From positions 248,001 to 312,000 of the forward strand of contig JAQSEB010000186.1 in assembly GCA_030063045.1 (NCBI GenBank): a DNA stretch of 64,000 bases, in the 5' to 3' direction. This document shows positions 12,401 through 23,990 of the stretch, piece by piece. A program made the position numbers and the translations under genes. Position 1 is the stretch's first letter. Each line of letters begins with the position of its first letter. The stretch comes from Pratylenchus scribneri. Taxonomy: Eukaryota; Nematoda; Chromadorea; Rhabditida; Pratylenchidae. The notes under the pieces were generated by a model. That model did not search any database and was not told where the DNA came from. It saw only the letters and a program-made list of their open reading frames with translations.

Positions 12401-14021
12401 AATTTGAAATCAATTATTTTTAATTTTAAGGAAAAAATGCCCGGAAGAGGATGCACAATGCTCTCAACTGACCAACCGGATCGAAGCAATCCACTTGACT
12501 CATTATCAGTCTATGCCTCGGATAAATATGAAGAAAACTTGAATCGACAAACACCCTCCGGATTTCCACCTCATAAATTGGTCATCAAAGAAGGTGCAAT
12601 CATGATGATCAACAGGAACCTCAGTGTGCAAGACGGCCTATGCAACGGAACACGAGTCCAAATCAAATCAATCAAGAGTGCCTACCTCATCATATGCACA
12701 CACCTGAGCGGACCAAATGCCGGCAAAGACTTTGAACTTTACCGCTGCCTCTTCAGCGATGGCGAAGGCGATATGGAACAAAACCAATCTGCAATGAGAT
12801 GGACTCGGATGCAATTCCCACTTCGGCCTGGATTCGTGATGACCATCAACAAGGCACAAGGACAAACTCTGGATCGCGTCGGCATTGCTTTGGACAAAGG
12901 ACAATGCTTCAGTCATGGACAACTCTATGTGGCCTTTTCTCGAGTTAGGGATCCGGATACCCTTCGGTAAAAAATGGAATTGACTATGAATAATCCATAT
13001 TACCTTAGTGTTCTGACCCGTCCTGGCGCAATATCCATTCAAAATATAGTCCATCAAGCAATCATTGACCAAGATGAAATTGATGAAGCAATGAAAATGG
13101 CCGAAGAAGATATGGAACGAGAAAGAGCCGGCTCTCCACGCTTCGAATACAGGGACCCATCAGAAGAATTACCAATACAAAGGACTCCCCGGCAATCATT
13201 CGAAAACCAAACACCATCCACTTCAAGAAGATCAACCACAACTACTCCAATTGTACCACCACCATCAACAACAAGAAGATCAACCCGGAGATCTGCTACT
13301 AGAAGAATTTCGGAATCAGAATATGGCGGAACCGCCGGCGGACAACAATATTACGGCAGATTGTCAGCTCTCCAAGGAACAACTCGATTGCTTGAGTCGT
13401 CCCCAGATGGAAATTGCTTCTTCCAGTAAAATATTATAATTATAATTAAAATCATAAAAATATTGCTTTTGTAGTAGCGTGGCCCGTTTCACCAACAATA
13501 TATCGCATGCCAATCTTCGTAAACAAGCAGCGGCAACATTGGAACACATTGACACACATGGAACACAGGAACTTCGAGAACGAATGAGGGATCAAATAAT
13601 GGGAACACTTCCTGGTGGCGAAGCCGAATACATGAACAAATATCAAGGCAGCATCACCAACTACGCAAGGAATTTTACGGCCAAAACAAAAACCTATGTG
13701 GGCATACCAGAAGCATTGGCATTAGCGCAGCATCTTCAACGTGAAATTGCAATCATCACACCACAATCAGAAGCGGCACAACAATATCAACAGAAACGAC
13801 TTGGACATTACTTCGCTGTTGATATGGTTTTCGTTTGTTTACCCAACTTTGAAAGCAGGGTGAGAATTTCTTAGTCAATTATTCGAAAACATTTCTTACT
13901 TAAGCACCATCAAATCAACAAGGATCGGTTTGAAGAAGTTTGGCAATGGGAGCGAAATCCAATTGTATTATTGCACAACGGGATAAATCATTACAATGCA
14001 TTGGAATGGATTGAGCAATGA
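6415..14021 (+). CDS. Helitron RepHel-OTU replication initiator/helicase, 24 exons
   Basis: Multi-domain rolling-circle transposase expected to nick, unwind and transfer single-stranded element DNA in the nucleus. Exon ends by my model: 6415-6493, 6539-6670, 6711-6890, 6937-7035, 7077-7262, 7310-7608, 7653-7892, 7935-8132, 8174-8425, 8470-8901, 8951-9200, 9244-9580, 9625-9786, 9833-10156, 10200-10458, 10511-10795, 10843-11218, 11263-11588, 11632-12038, 12090-12381, 12431-12966, 13009-13425, 13475-13859, 13905-14021. They total 6570 nt (2189 aa, stop TGA). Visible motifs: AT-hooks RGRP and GRPRK (about 190-207); Cys ribbon C326/C329/C334/C348/C349; an acidic stretch in exon 10; Rep motif GLPHLHM with H899/H901; tyrosine motif Y1071-x3-Y1075; Walker A GEGGTGKT 1461-1468; IIIDE near 1541; GDWKQLMPV; INKAQGQT 1844-1851; YVAFSRVR; OTU triad D2017/C2020/H2180. 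There is no AP endonuclease domain, unlike Helentrons. The start ATG is the first in frame and is conserved in U10. Confidence 0.88.
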
Positions 14022-14221
14022 AGGATTTTTCATCAATTTTTATTGTATATTAATTACATAATTTATTTCAATATTCTTTTTATTTTTCCATATTATTTTT
14101 TCAATTATTTTATTATATTTTCATTATTGCATTTTCTGTTTTTGTCTTTTTCCCTCTTGAATGTTTTTGTCCTATTCGTTCTATTTTCATTCGTTTATTT
14201 TCACTCTTTTAAATAGTCTTC

Positions 14222-14275
14222 GTCTTTATTCATTCTTAGTCGTTTAGCGAATAAGTTTGAACGTCCTTTGTCCTA
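14222..14275 (+). promoter_or_regulatory. U3 conserved post-gene block
   Basis: A 54-bp stretch about 200 bp after the stop codon is identical to 32661-32714 in U10, inside otherwise diverged AT-rich sequence. It sits among several ATTCGTT-like repeats (14165-14285). It may be 3' UTR/polyadenylation signal or a cis element for replication termination. Confidence 0.45.
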
Positions 14276-14445
14276 TTCGTTATTCTTTTTATAAATTATC
14301 ATTTTTTAATGTATTTTAATTATATTTAATGTAATGTAAATAAATAAAAAAAATTAAATAAATTATTTTTGCATTTATTTTGAATTGTGGAAATGCATGT
14401 TTCAAATGCATTTGTTGAATGTAACAGAAGTCTAGAAACAGTGTA

Positions 14446-14514
14446 ATCCCGCAGGGATTCTTATCAAAAAGTCTAAGAATCCAGACACGGGTATAAGAGC
14501 GCCGCAGGCGCTAG
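14446..14514 (+). terminator. U3 3' transposition end: two hairpins and CTAG
   Basis: Hairpin 1 ATCCC-GCA-GGGAT is at 14446-14458 and hairpin 2 AGCGCC-GCA-GGCGCT at 14498-14512, with the stem running into the terminal CTAG (14511-14514). Helitron 3' hairpins act as termination signals for strand transfer and normally lie a few bases before CTRR; here the last stem overlaps it. Confidence 0.7.
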
Positions 14515-15552
14515 TTATTATTATAAGAATATAACAAGACCCCTACATCCTTCTCTAACTAATATCTGCCTTCAAAATACTCCTCATCTCGGGAATTTGG
14601 TCTCGATCGACGACACTTCGGCCGTAGATTTGGAGAAAAATATAATGAAGTTTCCATCTTCACTCCGCGCGGAGCTCCGCGCGGAAAACGGTTTTTTTGG
14701 TACCCATAGGGGGGACCCTTCTCTTTTCAAAAAATTTTTGTCTTATTTTTTCTTGAAATCGATTCAGGAATGGGTAATCGAGGTCGGCGAAGCCGAATAT
14801 CGAAAAAAATTTCCGGATTTACCGAGCGGTGCGCGAGTTACCGTGACCAAACCGCGGAGCGGAAAAAATTTTTTTTCTCAATTTCGACTTAAAAATAGTG
14901 TAATATGGGGTAATCGGGGTCGGGGATAATGAATATCATATCCGTTTTGAACGAAACCTAAAGGTGCGCGAGATTAAGCCGGATATAGGAGGATTAAGAG
15001 GGATTAAGTGTCAAAATGATGGAATTAAGGCAGGAAATGGGTCGGAAGTGAAGGGAAAGCGTGCCGAAGGCACGTGGACCGGGCCGGAGGCCCGGTAGCT
15101 GGGCTGGATATAGCCGGATAAAGGGGGATTAAGAGAGATTAAGCCGGATTAAGGGTAAAAATGATGGGATTAAGGTGGGAAAGGGGCCGAAGGCCCCCCT
15201 TGAGCCCCGAAGGGGCGAAGATGGAAATAGCAGGCTTGTGAGTGCATGGGATTAAGCCGGATAAAGGGGGATTAAGGGGGATTAAGAGGGATTAAGGGTC
15301 AAAATGATGGGATTAAGGTGGGGAAAGGGGCCGAAGGCCACCCCCTGAGCCCCGAAGGGGCGAAGATGGAAATAGCAGGCTTGGCAGTGCGTGGGATTAA
15401 GCCGGATATAGAGGGATAAAGGAGGATAAAGGGGGATTAAGCCGGATTAAGCTATGATTTCCTCCAAAATCACCTAGACTCAGTGAAATCCCGCAGGGAT
15501 TCCAAAAACGAAGTCTCCCAATCTCAAGGCAAGAGAGCCCCGCAGGGGCTAG
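14515..15552 (+). mobile_element. U4, non-autonomous Helitron unit (1038 bp)
   Basis: Its first 250 bp or so match the start of U3 (ATAACAAGACCCCTACATCC...), suggesting exchange or copying between adjacent units. Palindrome at 14665-14684, 150 bp in. The body has the GATTAAGCCGGATAAAGG repeats, and the unit ends with the two-hairpin terminus. Non-coding. Confidence 0.8.
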
Positions 15553-16740
15553 TTATTATTATAAGAATATAACAAGGGTGGTCCAACAAACAGAAACTAT
15601 TATCTCCCTTCAAAATGGTCCGTAGGCTGCAAATTTGGTACCGATCGAGTCCGTTTCGGCCGTAGATCATGAGAAAAATATGAACTTTGTCTAAACTTCA
15701 TTCCGCGCGGAGCTCCGCGCGGAAAACGGTTTTTTTGGCACCCATAGGGGGGACCAAGCACTTTTCAAAAATTTTTTGTCTTATTTTTTCTTGAAATCGA
15801 TACAGGAATGGGTAATCGAGGTCGGCGAAGCCGAATATCGAAAAAAATTTCGGGGTTGACCGAGCGGTGCGCGAGTTACCGTGGCCAAACCGCGGAGCGG
15901 AAAATAATTTTTTCTTCAATTTAGACTAAAAAATAGTAGTATATGGGGTAATCGAGGTCGGCGAAGCCGAATATCGAACTTTTTTCGAGATCCGCGAAGC
16001 GGTGCGCGAGTTACCGCGGCCAAACCGCGGAGCGGTTTTTTCCAAAATTTTCACAAAAATAGTCGTATATAGGGTAATCGGGGTCGGGGATCGCGAATAT
16101 CATATCCATTTTGTACGAAACCTAAAGGTGCGCGAGATTAAGCCGGATAAAGGGGGATTAAGAGGGATTAAGGGTCAAAATGATGGGATTAAGTGGGAAA
16201 TGGGTCGGAAGTGAAGGGGAAGCGTGCCGAAGGCACGTGGGCCGGGACGGAGGCCCGGTAGATGATCAGGATATAGCCGGATAAAGGGGGATTAGGAGGG
16301 ATAAAGCCGGATTAAGGGTCAAAATGATGAGATTAAGGTGGGAAAGGGGCCGAAGGCCACCCCTTGAGCCCCGAAGGGGCGAAGATGGAAATAGCAGGTT
16401 TTGGAGTGTGTGGGATTAAGTCGGATAAAGGGGATTAAGCCGGATTAAAAGGGATTAAGCCGGATTAAGGGTCAAAATGATGGGATTATGACAGGGAAAG
16501 GGGCCGAAGGCCATCCCTTGAGCCCCGAAGGGGCGAAGATGGAAATAGCAGGCTTGGGAGTGCGTGGGATTAAGCCGGATAAAGGGGATTAAGCCGGATA
16601 AAGAGGGATTAAGCGGGATTAAGCTATAAAATGACCCCAAAATCACCTAGACTCAGTGAAATCCCGCAGGGATTCCAAAAACGAAGTGTCCCAAGCACAG
16701 ATCCATATATCTCAAGGCAAGAGAGCCCCGCAGGGGCTAG
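15553..16740 (+). mobile_element. U5, non-autonomous Helitron unit (1188 bp)
   Basis: Near-identical twin of U2, with the same length and only a few substitutions. Palindrome at 15703-15722. Non-coding; the apparent ORFs (for example 15698-15919 minus and 16002-16214 plus) recur identically in U2 because the DNA is duplicated. Confidence 0.8.
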
Positions 16741-17737
16741 TTATTATTATAAGAATATAACAAGGATGGTCCAACCTTTGATTTCAATTAACTTTCTTCA
16801 AAATATCCCGTAGGCTGCAAATTTAGTCTCGATCGAACGCACTTCGGCCGTAGATTTCGGTAAAAATATTAAGAAGTTTCCAAATTCATTCCGCGCGGAG
16901 CTCCGCGCGGAAAACGGTTTTTTTGGTACCCATAGGGGGGACCAAGCACTTTTCAAAAAATTTTTTTCGAGATTAACACTGGGGAATGGGTAATCGAGGT
17001 CGGGGATCCCGAATATGAAAATTTTTTCGAGATCCGCGAAGCGGTGCGCGAGTTACCGCGGTGTAAACCGCGGAGCGGATTTTTCAAAATTTTCACAAAA
17101 ATAGTCGTATATGGGGTAATCGGAGTCGGGGATCACGAATATTGCAATTTTTTCGAGATCCGCGAAGCGGTGCGCGAGTTACCGCGGTGTAAACCGCGGA
17201 GCGGATTTTTCAAAATTTTCACAAAAATAGTCATATATGGGGTAATCGAGGTCGGCGAAGCCGAATATCATATCCGTTTTGCACGAAACCCAAAGCTGCG
17301 CGGGATATAGCCGGATAAAGGGGGATTAAGAGGGATTAAGGTTCAAAATGATGGGATTAAGGTGGGGAAAGGGGCCGAAGGCCACCCCCTGAGCCCCGAA
17401 GGGGCGAAGATGGAAATAGCAGGCTTGGCAGTGCGTGGGATTAAGCCGGATATAGAGGGATAAAGGGGGATTAAGGGTAAAAATGATGGGATTAAGGTGG
17501 GGAAAGGGGCCGAAGGCCACCCCCTGAGCCCCGAAGGGGCGAAGATGGAAATAGCAGGCTTGGCAGTGCGTGGGATTAAGCCGGATATAGAGGGATAAAG
17601 GGGGATTAAGGGGGATTAAGCCGGATTAAGCTATAAAATGACCCAAAAATCAATCTAGACACAGTGAAATCCCGCAGGGATTCTAAAAATGAACAAGCCC
17701 AAGTGATCTCAAGGCAAGAGAGCCCCGCAGGGGCTAG
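16741..17737 (+). mobile_element. U6, non-autonomous Helitron unit (997 bp)
   Basis: The 5' type begins ATAACAAGGATGGTCCAACC, shared with U8, U9 and U10. Palindrome at 16891-16910. It carries two copies of the CCGCGGTGTAAACCGCGG module and two copies of the longer GGGGCCGAAGGCC / GAGCCCCGAAGGGGC repeat. Its first roughly 550 bp match U9. Non-coding. Confidence 0.8.
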
Positions 17738-18771
17738 TTATTATTACTAGAATATAACAAGACCCCAATATCAAAAAGATTCAACCACCGGCTCGGGGTT
17801 TGCTCAGTAGGTCGGGAATTTTGCAAAAAAGGTGCACAGACCCGGTCGTCCCTATGAGAAAAATCCGTTTTTTCAAAAATTTTCACTCCGCGCGGAGCTC
17901 CGCGCGGAAAACGGTTTTTTTTACACCCATAGGGGGGACCCTTCTGTTTCCAAAAATTTTTTTTCCAAATTTTGCCACCAAAAGTTTGTGGAATGGGTAA
18001 TCGAGGTCGGCGAAGCCGAATATCGAACTTTTTTCGAGATTGGCCAAGCGGTGCGCGAGTTACCGTGGCCAAACCGCGGAGCGGTTTTTTCCAAAATTTT
18101 CTCAAAAATAGTCGTATATGGGGTAATCGGGGTCGGGGATTCCGAATATGATAACGGTTTTGAACGAAACCTAAAGGTGCGCGGGATATAGCCGGATTAA
18201 GAGGGATTAAGGCGGATTAAGGATCAAAATGATGAGATTAAGGCGGAAAATGGATCGGAAGTGAAGGGGAAGCGTGCCGAAGGCACGTGGGCCGGGCCGG
18301 AGGCCCTGTAGCTGGGCTGGATATAGCCGGATAAAGGGGGATTAAGGCGGATTAAGAGGGATTAAGGGTCAAAATGATGAGATTAAGCGGAGAAATGTGC
18401 CGAAGGCCACCCCTTGAGCCCCGAAGGGGCGAAGATGGAAATAGCAGGCTTGGGAGTGCGTGGGATTAAGCCGGATAAAGGGGGATTAAGAGAGATTAAG
18501 CCGGATTAAGGGTCAAAATGATGGGATTAAGGTGGGAAATGGGGCCGAAGGCCACCCCTTGAGCCCCGAAGGGGCGAAGATGGAAATAGCAGGCTTGGGG
18601 GCGCGTGGGATTAAGCCGGATAAAGGGGATTAAGGCGGATTAAGGGGGATTAAGCCGGATTAAGCTATAAAATGACCCAAAAATCAATCTAGACACAGTG
18701 AAATCCCGCAGGGATTCTAAAAATGAACAAGCCCAAGTGATCTCAAGGCAAGAGAGCCCCGCAGGGGCTAG
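17738..18771 (+). mobile_element. U7, non-autonomous Helitron unit (1034 bp)
   Basis: The most divergent 5' segment (ATAACAAGACCCCAATATCAAAAAG...), yet the palindrome still starts exactly 150 bp in, at 17888-17907. Body and 3' terminus are of the common type. Non-coding. Confidence 0.78.
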
Positions 18772-19821
18772 TTATTATTATAAGAATATAACAAGGATGG
18801 TCCAACCTTTGATTTCAATTAACTTTCTTCAAAATATCCCGTAGGCTGCAAATTTAGTCTCGATCGAACGCACTTCGGCCGTAGATTTCGGTAAAAATAT
18901 TAAGAAGTTTCCAAATTCATTCCGCGCGGAGCTCCGCGCGGAAAACGGTTTTTTTGGTACCCATAGGGGGGACCCTTCTGTTTCCAAAAATTTTTTGTCT
19001 TATTTTTTCTTGAAATCGATTCAGGAATGGGTAATCGAGGTCGGCGAAGCCGAATATCGAAAAAAATTTCGGGGTTGACCAAGCGGTGCGCGAGTTACCG
19101 CGGTGCAAACCGCGGAGCGGAAAAATATTTTTTTCCAAATTTTGACTTATAAATAGTATTATATGGGGTAATCGAGGTCGACGAAGCCGAATATCAAGTT
19201 TATTTCATAATTGGCCAAGCGGTGCGCGGTATTAAGCCGGATAAAGGCGGATTAAGAAGGATTAAGGGTCAAAATGAAGGGATTAAGGTGGGAAAAGGGC
19301 CGGAGGCCCAAGTTAAGCGTGCCGAAGGCACGTGGGCCCGGCCGAAGGCCGGAAGATGTAAGGGATTAAGCCGGATATAGGGGGATTAAGGGGGATTAAG
19401 CCGGATTAAGAGTCAAAATGATCGGATTAAGGCGGGAAAAGGGGCCGAAGGCCACCCCTTGAGCCCCGAAGGGGCGAAGATGGAAATAGCAGGCTTGGGA
19501 GTGCATGGGATTAAGCCGGATAAAGGGGGATTAAGGAGGATAAAGGGGGATTAAGGGTAAAAATGATGGGATTAAGGTCGGAGAGGGGCCGAAGGCCCCC
19601 CTTGAGCCCCGAAGGGGCGAAAATGGAAATAGCAGGCTTGGGAGTGCGTGGGATTAAGCCTGTTAAAGGGGATTAAGGCGGAATAAGAGGGATAAAGGGG
19701 GATTAAGCCGGAAGCTATAAAATGACCCCAAAATCAATCTAGAGACAGTGAAATCCCGCAGGGATTCTAAAAATGAATAAGCCCAAGTGATCTCAAGGCA
19801 AGAGAGCCCCGCAGGGGCTAG
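18772..19821 (+). mobile_element. U8, non-autonomous Helitron unit (1050 bp)
   Basis: Its first roughly 430 bp match the start of the autonomous U10. Palindrome at 18922-18941. The body then switches to the passenger-type GATTAAG repeats, with GTGCCGAAGGCAC and GGCCGAAGGCC hairpins, and ends with the double-hairpin terminus. Non-coding. Confidence 0.8.
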
Positions 19822-20682
19822 TTATTATTATAAGAATATAACAAGGATGGTCCAACCTTTGATTTCAATTAACTTTCTTCAAAATATCCCGTAGGCTGCA
19901 AATTTAGTCTCGATCGAACGCACTTCGGCCGTAGATTTCGGTAAAAATATTAAGAAGTTTCCAAATTCATTCCGCGCGGAGCTCCGCGCGGAAAACGGTT
20001 TTTTTGGTACCCATAGGGGGGACCAAGCACTTTTCAAAAAATTTTTTTCGAGATTAACACTGGGGAATGGGTAATCGAGGTCGGGGATCCCGAATATGAA
20101 AATTTTTTCGAGATCCGCGAAGCGGTGCGCGAGTTACCGCGGTGTAAACCGCGGAGCGGATTTTTCAAAATTTTCACAAAAATAGTCGTATATGGGGTAA
20201 TCGGAGTCGGGGATCACGAATATTGCAATTTTTTCGAGATCCGCGAAGCGGTGCGCGAGTTACCGCGGTGTAAACCGCGGAGCGGATTTTTCAAAATTTT
20301 CACAAAAATAGTCATATATGGGGTAATCGAGGTCGGCGAAGCCGAATATCATATCCGTTTTGCACGAAACCCAAAGCTGCGCGGGATATAGCCGGATATA
20401 GAGGGATAAAGGGGGATTAAGGGTAAAAATGATGGGATTAAGGTGGGGAAAGGGGCCGAAGGCCACCCCCTGAGCCCCGAAGGGGCGAAGATGGAAATAG
20501 CAGGCTTGGCAGTGCGTGGGATTAAGCCGGATATAGAGGGATAAAGGGGGATTAAGCCGGATTAAGCTCTGATTTCCACCAAAATCACCTAGACTCAGTG
20601 AAATCCCGCAGGGATTCCAAAAACGAAGTGTCTCAAGCACAGATCCATATATCTCAAGGCAAAAGAGCCCCGCAGGGGCTAG
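19822..20682 (+). mobile_element. U9, non-autonomous Helitron unit (861 bp)
   Basis: Shortest unit. The 5' half is the same as U6 and the 3' half the same as the end of U1, with a single copy of the long internal repeat. Palindrome at 19972-19991. Non-coding. Confidence 0.8.
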
Positions 20683-20832
20683 TTATTATTATAAGAATAT
20701 AACAAGGATGGTCCAACCTTTGATTTCAATTAACTTTCTTCAAAATATCCCGTAGGCTGCAAATTTAGTCTCGATCGAACGCACTTCGGCCGTAGATTTC
20801 GGTAAAAATATTAAGAAGTTTCCAAATTCATT

Positions 20833-21240
20833 CCGCGCGGAGCTCCGCGCGGAAAACGGTTTTTTTGGTACCCATAGGGGGGACCCTTCTGTTTCCAAAA
20901 ATTTTTTGTCTTATTTTTTCTTGAAATCGATTCAGGAATGGGTAATCGAGGTCGGCGAAGCCGAATATCGAAAAAAATTTCGGGGTTGACCAAGCGGTGC
21001 GCGAGTTACCGCGGTGCAAACCGCGGAGCGGAAAAATATTTTTTTCCAAATTTTGACTTATAAATAGTATTATATGGGGTAATCGAGGTCGACGAAGCCG
21101 AATATCAAGTTTATTTCATAATTGGCCAAGCGGTGCGCGAGTTACCGTGGCCAAACCGCGGAGCGTATTTTTTCAAAATTTTCACAAAAATAGTCTTTTA
21201 TGGGGTAATCTGGGTCGGGGATCACGAATATGATAACGGT
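20833..21240 (+). repeat. U10 5' hairpin module cluster
   Basis: Same organisation as in U3 and the passengers: palindrome, T-run, CCCATAGGGGGGACCC, then modules with TCGGCGAAGCCGA, GCGGTGCGCGAGTTACCGCGG and CCGCGGAGCGG. The last module is degenerate (CGCGGAGCGTATTTT), marking the end of homology with passengers. Confidence 0.6.
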
Positions 21241-21480
21241 TTTTCACGAAACCATTAGTTACACAAGATACACCATGGTTTGACCAAAAAGACATTTAGT
21301 CCAAAATAAAAAATGTCTAACATGAATAAATAGTCTACATATGAAAATTCCAAAAGCAAATTTATAAAATTCATCCAAAAAATTGAACAATCAATCCAAC
21401 AAAATGTTTTGGCTAAATATAATGTTAAAATTAATTTTTTCTTATAAAATAAATAAAAAACAATAAATTCATTCAAATTT

Positions 21481-22298
21481 AGCGATCTGAGTGGAAAAAT
21501 GTGGCATTGCACAAGACTGCCGATTCCAAAAGCAAGGTATTAAATGAAAAGAATGAATAATTAAAATAAATTCAAAAATTCAGCAACCGAACTAAGCGGT
21601 GCAATGTGATAATGCACATTAGACTACGACAAAAAGCAAGGTTTAAATTAATAAACTATTCAAAAATAAATTCAAAAATTCAGTAACCCAACCAAGCGGT
21701 GCAATGTGGTAATGCATATTAGATTACCGATTCCAAAAGCAAGGTCTAAAATTAATAAATATTCAAAAATAAATTCTAAATTCAGGTGCCGAAATAAGCG
21801 ATGCAATGTGGCAATGCATTGAGACTTCCGATTACAAAAGCATGGTTTAATATGAAAAAGATATTCAAAAATAAATTCAAAACTTCAGCAGCAAAACCAA
21901 ACGGACCAATGTGGCAATGCACAAGAGACCGCCGAGTCCAAAAGCAAGGTTTAAAATGAAAAAGATATTCAAAAATAAATTCAAAAATTCAGCAGCAGAA
22001 CCAAGCGGACCAATGTGGCAATGCACAAGAGACCGCCGAGTCCAAAAGCAAGGTTTTTAAATAACAAAAATAAACTAAATATATTCAAAAATTCAGCAGC
22101 CGAGCAAACAGAGCAATGTGGCAATGTACAAGAGACCGCTGATTCCAAAAGCATGGTTTGAACAATATTTGCCAATGGATGCTGAATTTTGGAAAAACGA
22201 TGCATATTCAATGGTGACAGGATTGGGCTGGCCAGTTTACTTTACAAAAAAATAATTAAATTAAAATTGAATATTTTTACCGTTAAAAAGTTCAAATT
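21481..22298 (+). repeat. U10 818-bp direct repeat, copy A
   Basis: Copy A of a tandem duplication with 22299-23116. I noticed one substitution (position 21698 versus 22516). Each copy contains six or seven degenerate repeats of about 90-110 bp around CAATGTGGCAATGCA and CCGATTCCAAAAGCAAGG, the same family as 3880-4560. The 76-codon minus ORF at 21981-22211 simply recurs at 22799-23029 and is not called a gene. Confidence 0.8.
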
Positions 22299-23116
22299 AG
22301 CGATCTGAGTGGAAAAATGTGGCATTGCACAAGACTGCCGATTCCAAAAGCAAGGTATTAAATGAAAAGAATGAATAATTAAAATAAATTCAAAAATTCA
22401 GCAACCGAACTAAGCGGTGCAATGTGATAATGCACATTAGACTACGACAAAAAGCAAGGTTTAAATTAATAAACTATTCAAAAATAAATTCAAAAATTCA
22501 GTAACCCAACCAAGCGATGCAATGTGGTAATGCATATTAGATTACCGATTCCAAAAGCAAGGTCTAAAATTAATAAATATTCAAAAATAAATTCTAAATT
22601 CAGGTGCCGAAATAAGCGATGCAATGTGGCAATGCATTGAGACTTCCGATTACAAAAGCATGGTTTAATATGAAAAAGATATTCAAAAATAAATTCAAAA
22701 CTTCAGCAGCAAAACCAAACGGACCAATGTGGCAATGCACAAGAGACCGCCGAGTCCAAAAGCAAGGTTTAAAATGAAAAAGATATTCAAAAATAAATTC
22801 AAAAATTCAGCAGCAGAACCAAGCGGACCAATGTGGCAATGCACAAGAGACCGCCGAGTCCAAAAGCAAGGTTTTTAAATAACAAAAATAAACTAAATAT
22901 ATTCAAAAATTCAGCAGCCGAGCAAACAGAGCAATGTGGCAATGTACAAGAGACCGCTGATTCCAAAAGCATGGTTTGAACAATATTTGCCAATGGATGC
23001 TGAATTTTGGAAAAACGATGCATATTCAATGGTGACAGGATTGGGCTGGCCAGTTTACTTTACAAAAAAATAATTAAATTAAAATTGAATATTTTTACCG
23101 TTAAAAAGTTCAAATA
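22299..23116 (+). repeat. U10 818-bp direct repeat, copy B
   Basis: Copy B, immediately following copy A. The junction falls at TTCAAATT|AGCGATCTGAG. U3 has a single diverged version of this region, so the duplication happened in the U10 lineage and recently. Confidence 0.8.
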
Positions 23117-23990
23117 AAAATTTAATGGATCAAAGAATTAGTGGGGTTTATCCACTTTTCTTTGAACCATTATGGTAAAAACAATTATTTTCAAACCAAA
23201 AACTATGGAAATAAAATATTATATTATTATTATATTTATAAAAATTTACAAATACAAAACTAATTTCCTTCTATTTTAGTGCTTAGAATCTTTATAGTTT
23301 GCCGTCATTTTGCTTTTGGAATGCTCAATTGGATTTGTTCTATGGGATGACTTCATGATCTTCGGCAGTTCTACGACGATCAATATTTGACCAATTCTAA
23401 AAACCTAAATTAACCCACTCATTTGGCTTGAAAATATTGTCCAAATGCCTTTTTTTAAACTTTTCATTTTTTAAAATGGCTTTTGCAGCGGAAGCTATGG
23501 CCAAATTTTTAAAAAATCAAAAATACTTGCAATTTTTAATGCATTTTTCCTAAATCGCATTTTTAACTTTTGTTTGACAATATTTTCAAGCCAAATTAGT
23601 GGTTGATTTTGCTTTTGGAATTGGTCAATAATATTGATTGTCTTCGGGAGTTCGTCTACATGTGCTTCGGGAGTTCGTCTACATGATCTTCGGGAGCACG
23701 TCTACCCGCAGGGATCGGCACGCACCACTTTCCCTATCAGGGGTAGTGGATGGTGTCCCCAATGGTGCGGAATTTGATCTTCAGGACATGCTCATCGAGT
23801 TGGCTCTCCAAAAAAAAAACAAATTTTGCTGTTACGCCCTGGCTAAAGCGCACCACTTGGGTTCTTGGAAGCCACTCCTTCGGGGGTTTAAGGCGGTACT
23901 TGATCCTATTTGGTGTTGCGGTGTGGCTATAGGGTCAAGGGTTTCCAGTCTCGCACACGGCCTAAGGGCGCCAGACTTTGCAATAAAGTT
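23117..23990 (+). other. U10 upstream non-coding
   Basis: Counterpart of 4560-5530. It holds conserved phrases (GAATTAGTGGGGTTTATCCA, GGCTTTTGCAGCGGAAGC) and the TTCGGGAGTTCGTCTACATG duplication at about 23641-23690. The frame at 23638-24018 differs from its U3 counterpart after about 60 codons, arguing against a conserved protein. Confidence 0.5.

Larger units (their letters stand above)
2993..14514 (+). mobile_element. U3, autonomous Helitron (11522 bp)
   Basis: Complete element with the same ends as the passengers. It starts TTATTACTAGAATATAAC and has the palindrome at 3140-3159, 147 bp in because one TTA is missing. The 5' non-coding half runs to 6414, the RepHel-OTU gene spans 6415-14021, and about 490 bp of 3' sequence ends in hairpins 14446-14458 and 14498-14512 then CTAG. 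The last hairpin stem is GCGCC/GGCGC instead of the passengers' GCCCC/GGGGC, a base-paired change shared only with U10. It looks potentially active because the gene model has no interruption. Confidence 0.85.

Noticed and set aside
6415..14021. Helentron classification
   Set aside because: No AP-endonuclease-type domain is present after the helicase; the C-terminus is OTU instead. The non-TC 5' end leaves exact subfamily open.
1529..20640. Recurring minus ORFs with FWNPCGISLSL or CYFHLRPFGAQG
   Set aside because: They translate the hairpin and GATTAAG repeats of the passenger units and appear wherever the DNA repeats.
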